NCBI GenBank assembly: GCA_001598975.1
Contig: BBXU01001184.1
Coordinates: 1-11,909 of the forward strand
Direction: 5' to 3'
DNA: 11,909 bases
Origin: Parachlorella kessleri
Lineage: Eukaryota; Chlorophyta; Trebouxiophyceae; Chlorellales; Chlorellaceae
Notes under the pieces: generated by a model
What the model was told of the DNA's origin: nothing
The model's database searches: none
Seen by the model: the letters and a program-made list of their open reading frames with translations, nothing else
Program-made: the position numbers and the translations under genes
Shown here: positions 7,070-11,909 of the stretch, in pieces
Numbering within the stretch: the first letter of the stretch is position 1
Layout: each line of letters begins with the position of its first letter

Positions 7070-10000
7070 CTGCAAGGGCGGAGGCACTCAGCGCTGTTTA
7101 TAGATTGCTAGACTGGCGATTGTCTACTAAGATACGCATACCTGCAGGTAAGCACGCACCACCAAAGCAAAAACTGCGCATGCCCTGAGAGCACCCCGCC
7201 CTCATGTGGAGTCCCTAATCGGGGTAGCGCCGGAGCCACTACCTCCAACCTAGCTGGGAGCACAGCAGCAAGTCCCGAACAGCAAACAGGCATGCCGGGG
7301 GTTAGCCCCGCACACACCAGCAAAGGCCAGCACTAGCAGCAGACAACAGAGTGTCTATGACATGGAGCATGCAACACTGCTCCCAGGCTTGCAAGGCCGC
7401 TGCCACGGCACTTGGCTCATCAGATGTGGCGGAGAGCTGCTCGCACGCAGCGTAACAGGATCAGGAGGGTGCCTCACAGCAGCATAAGTGCACCAGCAAT
7501 GGAACCCAGAGCTCACCACACGTGGCCGGGGTGTGCTCGCACGCAGCACCACAGGCTGAGGTAGCGCTTGAGCCGCTCCTCAAATTTGTCGGCCTGGCCG
7601 GGATCGTCAAAGCCGCCAAAGGCCCGCTCGATACCCCCCTCAAATTTAAGCACCTGCGTGGCCGGGGCGGGGTCAGTGATTGATACAGTCAGTGCAGCTG
7701 TTATCCCGGCGACAAGCACTCCCCTCTATCCGCTTCAACTCCCTGCAGGCAAAAAACAAACACCTGCGAGGCACCTGCTGCATGCACGTCGTGCACTGCA
7801 GGGTACCTCACCGTCCTCCCACCACCAAACGCTAGCTCCTCACAGGGGATTCTCGCGCTGCGCACAGCTGGTGCGGCCCCGCGCCTTAACTTGGGTTGCA
7901 ACGCACCCAGAGCCCACACATATATGATGTTTTCGGGTTTGAGAAATATAGGAGTTCCCTTAACTGGAGCACCGCCCCACCTTGCATTTGGCTGCCACGC
8001 CCTCCAGTGCCCCCAAAAGTATGAAACATTCAAACCCGCTAATCATCCGGGTCCCCAAAAGTGGCAGACCCGCCTCACCTTGTACTTGGCTGCCACGCCC
8101 TCCAGTGCCCACAAAGACATGAAATTTCCAGGTTTGAAAATCACAGGGGTCCCAACCCTGGGCACTGCCTTACCTTGTACTTGGCTGCCACGCCCTTCAG
8201 TACCCCAAAGCATATGAATTATTCAGGTTTAGAATCCCTATTGGCCCCAAAAAAATGGCGCACCCGCCTCACCTTGTACTTGGCTGCCACGCCCTCCAGT
8301 GCCGTCAGCAGCTGCCCGGCCCCCAAGCCCGGCTTCAGCTTGAAGATGCCCGCCCGCATCCTTGGGGGCTCCTTGTCGTCCCCACACCCCGCCTGCTGTG
8401 CAGTCTGCATGGACAGCAGGGGGCGTGCTGGTACTGCTCCTGCTCGTGGGTGGATGTGCATCGCTCATGCATGGCATGCCCCGGTTCCCCACTTTGAGGG
8501 GTCAGCACCGGGCTCTCATGAAACGAGAGCCTTGCCACTGAGACCCATGCACGCTTTTTGCATGGGCGCAAGACCTCAAGTTGCTAGTTTGTCATGGCTA
8601 TCAATACGGTTCCCAGATCGATTCAGCTGAAGAAAGAGAACGCTTGAAGGCCGCACGCCGCCTGGGTCATGGCACCTGTTGTACACATTGTTCTGATTCG
8701 TACTACCCGCTCTCCCGCCATGCCGCCTCCTTATACTGACCAACCATTTGCCGTCTCCTCACCTCACAGACTCGTATTGTGGCTACTTGAGACAGCAGCT
8801 TGGCGGCCCGGGGGTTCTCCAAGAAGGAATATTCCCGGTAGGCAAGGTGCCCCTCCTTGCTCATACTGCAGCAGCACCCAAGTGGTTCCTTGATGGCAAC
8901 TGCTGTCAGTCTCATCAGTGCCCATGGAGCAAAAGACTCACAGACCAGATACGCGATCAAGACCCCCCCCCCCCCCGGTTGCAGCTATATTGTGAAATAC
9001 AGGGGCTCACAGCTCTCCCTGGGACGGCCGCAACCATCTAGACTCATGATAGCGCCCAGCTATCCAGAGGCAGCCTTGGTCCCCTCCCCCCCCTTCCCCC
9101 TCCCTTCCCTCCTACTCCTTCCCCGCCTGTACACCGCAGGGCATGCTTGCTGCGCAACTCACTCTTCCAGGGACAGCACATGGTCTGAGGGGCACTGGAA
9201 GGGCAGGTCCAGTTTTGACCCCGGGATGACCCCCGCATGCGGCGACCACCAGCGGTCCATGCCGCACCACAGCCGAGCAAGGATGGCGGCGCGGCCAAAC
9301 ACCTCCGCCAGCGCAAACTGGGCGCGCATCTGCAGCGCAGCGCAACGCAGCGCAGCGCTCGGCTGTCAAGCTTGGGAGCCCAGCATGGTTGTGGGGTTTT
9401 TGGTTTCGTGGGTGGTGTCAAGGAACACATAAGTTACCCTCGCCCTTGCTCCTCGCTCCCACCCAACACCCCAGTCCCATGCACTATGCCCGGCAGGCCT
9501 CTCCCATCTACAGCTAGCGGCAACACCCAGCCCATAACCAATGTGAAGTGCAAAGCACATGATTGCCAGTCAAATTGATGCCTTCAGGTGACGCTTCGGG
9601 CTTATGACGTGTCACTCTCCAAAGTAGACAAGAATCCACCCAGCCACGGACCAAGGCCCTGCCATGCCCAGCCCTTCCTGCATCCACCAGCCTAGCTCCG
9701 CCCCGACCTGGACCTCAAAGGTACCAGTGCTTGTTCACCTCCTCTACTTCCTGTACCCATCCATCCACACACCCACTTGCAGGATTTGGTAGTTGACTAA
9801 CACTTGTAAGACAGTACAGGTGCTACTCACAGCCACTGCCCCCCCCCCCCCCCCTCAACCACAACCACCACCACCGCACCCACCCACTTGCATGATCAGG
9901 TAGAGCACTCCATACCCTGGCCCAAGTATGTATGCAACGATAGTACAAGTGCTGTCTACTGTCTGTCCTCTGCTCCCCCACCCACCCATCCGCCTGCCAG

Positions 10001-11909
10001 AAATGGTGGCTGACTAGCGCTATATAACAGTGTAGCTGCTACTCACAGCTCCTCCTATACCCTTTTCAACCACCCATCAACCCACCTGCAGAAAAGTGGT
10101 ACTCCTACAAGGCCTAGGTAGTTTGACCCACCTGCAGGATCTGGTGGTTGACCAGCGCAAAGTGGGGGTAGGTGGCGCCCAGCGTGAAGTTGAGCTTCTG
10201 GTTTGCACAGTCGTCCAGCAGCTGCTGCGGCACGCTGGGCTCGTATGCGATGAACCCCTTGGGGTGGTCAAAGTACTCGGGCGGGTCCTGCGGAGGGAAG
10301 CCGAAGAGGGGGGGGGGGGCAAGGGGAAGGGAGGGGGAGAGAGGGTGACCAGCCAATGTTGTTTTGCATGAAGCCTCCTTGCTTCTTAGGCAACAGCGCC
10401 TGTGACTACGGAAGGTACCGCAGCACACCGCTTGACCTTGCCACAGGTGGGGTGTTGGAGGCTGGAAATGTGTGGCAGAAGTGTTGAAACCCGCCACAGC
10501 CAGGGGGCGTTTCCACTTTCTGCATGGCCATTTGTGATCGGGCGGTCTGCAAGGATGACACAGGATGAAGGTGCTCGTTCAACGCACACGTTGAGAGTAC
10601 CAGCACGGGCAGCATGGGATGATGCTCAAGGCGGGCCTGCGCAGGCCCGCCTGAGGGAAAGCCCCGCATGCGCGCCTGTTCGCTGCCAGGTGAGCCACCA
10701 AAGAGCGCCTGCCACAGCGCACAGCATAGCAGCCCCCCAGCATGCGCTGCGCAGCGCTCACATTCCACAGCAGCCGCTCCCGCATGCGGTTGCGCTTGCC
10801 GGGGGTGCCCGAGAACTGGAAGGTGCCGTGGACCACATACGGCTTCAGCCCCAGCCGCCCCGGCATGTCCTGCACAGCACAGCATGACTTTCAGTGGTGG
10901 CTCCTAGCGAGCTGGTAGCACCACGGTACGGCTTCACTCCCAGGCGCCCGGGCACGTCCTGCAAAACATTACTTTTCGCTGGCAGTCGAGCAAGCCGGGT
11001 AGCAACAGTTGTCTTTGTGTGTATGACAGGCAGGCAGAGGGCGCTGCTGCAGACGTCGGTAACTCATGCAGACCGGAGCCGTGCGTCAGGCACGGCTGAA
11101 AGGCGGCCGGCAGTTTGGGAGGCCCAGCATAGACTGCCTGTCATCTGCTGCTTGCTGGACTGTTGTCAGCTGCGGTCCCCCAGCTATGTTCATGTGCACA
11201 ACAGGTATTCCAGGTGGGGTAGTCCTGATGCATGCAAGGGTGCCCTGTGGTGCCCCTGTTTGTACAAGGTCTCACCGCTGCATATTACAGGCTGCAGACC
11301 AGCTTTCCCATTCAACACGCTGCCTCTGTGGTACCATGTCCAGGGAGCCAAACCCCGCCCGCATACCTGCACGTAGAAGGTGTGGCCGCTGCAGAAGAGC
11401 GCGATGGGGAGGATGCCCATGCGCACGCGGCCGTCCCACCCCCTGCAGGCAGGCGCAGACTTGCCCCGCCTCATTCGCTTGTCGCCAGAGATCCGTAAGG
11501 GCGATGGCAACAGCGACAACGCAGGCGGCGGCAGGTCAGCAAGCACAGCCAGGAACAGGGGGGCACCACGGCGCAAGTGCCAAGCACCCTGTCCAACCAA
11601 CACAAGCCCTCAGCTATCCCCCTTCACTGCGTCCCGCTGTACCCAGCTCCCCTAGGACCCAGCATCAAACACATCTGTCAGGCACTGAGTCAACCTAACC
11701 CGCAGTCGGAGGGAAACAGGCAGTCTTCCCGCCCCTGAATACCTCCTTACACAGGGAGCCTGGAGAACGTCTATGATCTTACAGGCTCCCCCCCCCCCCT
11801 CTACAAGAGCACGCAGTCCTCACGCCGCTCCTGCCCTCTAACCACCGTTGGATAGCATCTTTCGATATCATTTCTGTTCAAACCCGACCCCCAACTCTTA
11901 CCTCTCTCG
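6982..11909 (-). CDS. XEG113: XEG113-like extensin arabinosyltransferase (GT77), C-terminal part, 8 placed exons, 5' end beyond window
   Basis: Homologue of plant XEG113, a Golgi type II membrane glycosyltransferase of family GT77 that adds an arabinofuranose to the short arabinan on hydroxyprolines of extensins. Exons (minus): 11442-11367, 10869-10762, 10287-10132, 9329-9163, 8865-8763, 8404-8273, 7653-7517, 7069-6982. All junctions are phase-compatible and have GT-AG ends. They give about 320 residues ending at TAG 6984-6982. Conserved blocks seen in family order: GILPIALFCSGHTFYVQ, FQFSGTPGKRNRMRE, DPPEYFDHPKGF, ALVNHQILQ, ARLWCGMDRWW, PSDHV, YREYSFLENP, FEGGIERAFGGF, RLKRYLSLWCC, PGHVWYDFFWD, GPWKPI. 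From family knowledge, the nucleotide-sugar-binding half with the DxD motif lies upstream, outside this window. The terminal YDFFWD...WKP block matches the usual family C-terminus, so the 3' end looks complete. Function on algal hydroxyproline-rich wall proteins is inferred. No TGTAA-type polyadenylation signal was found just downstream. Confidence 0.92.
7070..7516 (-). other. intron G-H of the XEG113-like gene
   Basis: 447-bp intron, GTGAGC to TTGCAG, with a degenerate copy of the exon G 3' boundary at about 7415-7460. No coding signal was recognised in the remainder (7070-7414). Confidence 0.8.
7415..7460 (-). repeat. extra copy of the donor-side boundary of XEG113-like exon G
   Basis: The plus strand at 7439 repeats GCTCGCACGCAGC of 7535, with similar flanks on both sides. 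The spacing is 96 bp. The GT of the donor has become GA in the copy (ATGAGCC for GTGAGCT). Confidence 0.8.
7517..7653 (-). CDS. XEG113: XEG113-like exon G (VLKFEGG...LSLWCC...PGHV)
   Basis: 137 bp, acceptor CACGCAG, donor GTGAGC, ending in phase 2 (TG). It encodes VLKFEGGIERAFGGF, then KFEERLKRYLSLWCC, then HPGHV. These align with the family blocks Val-Ile-Lys-Phe, Ala-Phe-x-Gly-Phe, Arg-Val-Lys-Arg-Tyr...Trp-Cys-Cys and Pro-Gly-His-Ile. Without splicing, the frame stops at once (TGG TGA). Confidence 0.93.
7885..8272 (-). repeat. three tandem copies of the exon F 3' end and donor, units of 95-99 bp
   Basis: The exon tail GGGCGTGGCAGCCAAGTACA plus G ends at 8273 (real donor GTGAGG) and again at 8174 (GTAAGG), 8079 (GTGAGG) and 7981 (GTGGGG). 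Each is followed by a related intron segment in which a TTTGA or TCAAACC motif precedes a TTTCATA-like stretch. All four donors keep GT. Confidence 0.95.
8273..8404 (-). CDS. XEG113: XEG113-like exon F (...GIFKLKPGLG...GVAAKYK)
   Basis: 132 bp, 44 codons, phase 0-0 if it starts at 8404. Alternative in-frame acceptors at 8395 and 8392 would drop three or four residues (CAG ACTGCACAG CAG G). It encodes GIFKLKPGLGAGQLLTALEG and ends VAAKYK at donor GTGAGG. This corresponds to the family segment before the VIKF/VLKF block. Its 3' end plus donor is present three more times in the following intron. Confidence 0.88.
8405..8762 (-). other. intron E-F of the XEG113-like gene
   Basis: 358-bp intron, GTGAGG to ATGCAG. 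It contains a small hairpin at 8511-8531 (stem GGCTCTC/GAGAGCC, 7-nt loop). No boundary copy was recognised here, unlike most introns of the gene. Confidence 0.75.
8511..8531. repeat. small hairpin, 7-bp stem
   Basis: GGCTCTC and GAGAGCC flank a seven-base loop inside the intron between exons E and F. There is no U tract, and it is not a bacterial terminator. Confidence 0.4.
8763..8865 (-). CDS. XEG113: XEG113-like exon E (MSKEGHLAYREYSFLENP...)
   Basis: 103 bp: one base completing Asp, then 34 codons. The acceptor is GCTGCTGCAG and the donor is GTGAGG. It contains YREYSFLENPRAAKLLSQ, matching the REYSFLDNP block of plant XEG113, and ends RVCE near the family's Val-x-Leu-Cys-Gln. The donor region reads GTGAGGTGAGG, so a second GT four bases upstream is possible, but only the chosen one keeps frame with exon F. 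Confidence 0.92.
8866..9162 (-). other. intron D-E of the XEG113-like gene
   Basis: 297-bp intron, GTGAGT to CTGCAG. It holds a C14 tract at 8963-8976 and a long plus-strand pyrimidine stretch at about 9079-9127. No boundary copy was recognised. Confidence 0.75.
9163..9329 (-). CDS. XEG113: XEG113-like exon D (MRAQFALAE...SDHVLSLE)
   Basis: 167 bp, acceptor GCTGCAG, donor GTGAGT, ending in phase 2. It encodes MRAQFALAEVFGRA, then ARLWCGMDRWWSPHAG, then FQCPSDHVLSLE. These align with the family segment Gln-Ile/Met-Arg-x-Ala...Trp-Cys-x-x-Asp-Arg...Cys-Pro-x-Asp-His-Val. It is not visible as a start-to-stop frame with its own Met on this strand and was found by reading through the region between exons C and E. 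Confidence 0.92.
9332..9358. repeat. GCGCA-type 5-bp tandem repeat beside an acceptor
   Basis: GCAGCGCAGCGCAACGCAGC-type repeats lie immediately before the exon D acceptor. On the transcript they read CGCTGCGCTGCGTTGCGCTG, giving an acceptor region with an unusually poor pyrimidine tract. Confidence 0.7.
9700..10131 (-). repeat. tandem degenerate copies of the exon C 3' end and donor
   Basis: Counterparts of the boundary at 10132 occur at about 10086 (short), 9994, 9888 and 9777. The last reads GTCAACTACCAAATCCTGCA then AGTGGGT, against GTCAACCACCAGATCCTGCA then GGTGGGT in the exon. Units are about 106-138 bp and share a tail with CTGCTACTCACAGC or relatives. A poly-C tract (9839-9854) lies inside the array. 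The copy at 9994 has GC in place of GT. Confidence 0.88.
10132..10287 (-). CDS. XEG113: XEG113-like exon C (DPPEYFDHPKG...NHQILQ)
   Basis: 156 bp, 52 codons, phase 0-0. The acceptor CTCCGCAG is preceded by a C12 tract (10308-10319 on the plus strand as G12). The donor is GTGGGT. It starts DPPEYFDHPKGF and ends HFALVNHQILQ, both family-diagnostic blocks. Its 3' boundary is repeated several times in the next intron (9720-10131). Confidence 0.94.
10288..10761 (-). other. intron B-C of the XEG113-like gene
   Basis: 474-bp intron, GTGAGC to CCGCAG. It contains a perfect 24-bp palindrome (10629-10652) and, near its 3' end, a poly-C tract (plus-strand G12 at 10308-10319) acting as part of the pyrimidine tract. 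No other exon was seen. Confidence 0.8.
10629..10652. repeat. perfect 24-bp palindrome
   Basis: AGGCGGGCCTGC is followed directly by its reverse complement. Outside it, CTC (10625-10627) and GAG (10653-10655) extend the stem past one bulged A. It lies in the intron between exons B and C. Confidence 0.85.
10762..10869 (-). CDS. XEG113: XEG113-like exon B (DMPGRLG...RERLLWN)
   Basis: 108 bp, 36 codons, phase 0 at both ends. The acceptor is GTGCAG before 10869 and the donor is GTGAGC after 10762. It contains KPYVVHGTFQFSGTPGKRNR, matching the family block in which a Tyr-x-Val-His segment is followed by a Thr-x-Phe-Gln-Phe-x-Gly-Thr-x-Gly-Lys-Arg stretch. The 5' part of this exon with its acceptor is duplicated upstream in the intron (10905-10958). 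Confidence 0.92.
10905..10958 (-). repeat. extra copy of acceptor and start of XEG113-like exon B
   Basis: It reads TTTTGCAG then GACGTGCCCGGGCGCCTGGG and encodes DVPGRLGVKPY, against DMPGRLGLKPY in the exon 89 bp downstream in transcript order. The spacing is not a multiple of three. Confidence 0.92.
11247..11290 (-). repeat. extra copy of the 3' end of XEG113-like exon A
   Basis: It encodes CSGETLYKQG in the same frame as the exon's CSGHTFYVQ, 111 bp (37 codons) further along. The donor GT is lost (CAGGGGC for CAGGTATGC). Confidence 0.8.
11367..11442 (-). CDS. XEG113: XEG113-like exon A (GWDGRV...HTFYVQ)
   Basis: The exon has acceptor CCTGCAG before 11442 and donor GTATGC after 11367. It is 76 bp: one base completing a codon, then 25 codons. 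It encodes GILPIALFCSGHTFYVQ, near-identical to the GILP-S-FCSGHTYFVQ block at the end of the nucleotide-diphospho-sugar transferase domain of plant XEG113. A degenerate copy of its 3' end lies in the following intron at about 11247-11290. Confidence 0.9.
11902..11909 (-). CDS. possible 3' tip of an upstream XEG113-like exon
   Basis: The last bases of the window read, on the minus strand, CGAGAGAG followed by GTAAGAG, a strong donor. If the exon ends at 11902 with two bases of a codon (AG), it would join the next exon's first G to give Arg and continue in frame into GWDGRV. Only eight bases are visible, so this is tentative. The 459-bp stretch between here and 11442 holds a C12 tract (11788-11799) and no other exon that I can recognise. 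Confidence 0.3.

Larger units (their letters stand above)
10870..11366 (-). other. intron A-B of the XEG113-like gene
   Basis: 497-bp intron, GTATGC to TGCAG. It holds a copy of the 3' end of exon A (11247-11290) and a copy of the 5' end of exon B (10905-10958). No other coding signal was seen. Confidence 0.8.

Noticed and set aside
7885..8300. Regularly spaced repeats resembling a CRISPR array
   Set aside because: The spacers are related to one another, the repeat is the coding end of an exon with a splice donor, and the context is a eukaryotic intron.
8511..8531. Hairpin as a transcription terminator
   Set aside because: There is no T tract, and it lies inside an intron of a nuclear gene.

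Overview
The window looks like nuclear DNA of a green alga, most probably a volvocine (Chlamydomonas/Volvox-type) species. It has moderately GC-rich, intron-dense genes with short exons (about 75-200 bp) and introns of about 300-800 bp. Splice sites follow GTGAGx/GTGGGx donors and pyrimidine...TGCAG acceptors. There are long CA and CAG runs and many poly-C tracts. Nothing resembles a prokaryotic gene layout. All coding signal I can support is on the minus strand, so gene order runs from high to low coordinates.

Region 1 (11909 to 6982, minus) is the C-terminal part of a GT77-family glycosyltransferase homologous to plant XEG113, the extensin arabinosyltransferase. Eight exons were placed by joining phase-compatible open segments. 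Together they give about 320 residues that follow the conserved order of XEG113: the GILPIALFCSGHTFYVQ block, the GT-Q-F-SGT-GKR block, DPPEYFDHP, ALVNHQILQ, LWCGMDRWW, REYSFLENP, VLKFEGGIERAFGGF, RYLSLWCC, PGHVWYDFFWD, and a C-terminal GPWKPI before a TAG stop. The N-terminal half lies beyond the right edge. In volvocine algae the likely targets are arabinosides on hydroxyproline-rich cell-wall or extracellular-matrix glycoproteins.

Region 2 (6981 to 6565) is a short same-strand intergenic or UTR gap.

Region 3 (6564 to the left edge, minus) is a second gene that I do not recognise. It starts with a Met followed by an Arg/Ser/Ala-rich, acid-free leader of organelle-targeting type. Next come Pro/Gly-rich linker exons, then four phase-compatible exons with several hydrophobic segments. 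It is cut by the left edge. A weak resemblance to PEX11-type membrane proteins is offered only as a hypothesis.

The most striking feature is not a gene. At nine separate exons, in both genes, the adjacent intron carries one to four extra degenerate copies of the exon-intron boundary. Each copy holds the last (or first) roughly 15-50 exon bases, the splice site and some intron sequence, as tandem units of about 66-264 bp. Donor-side and acceptor-side versions both occur. Many copies keep a consensus GT or AG, and several would shift the frame or lead to a stop if used. This looks like a systematic mode of intron growth or splice-site duplication in this genome.
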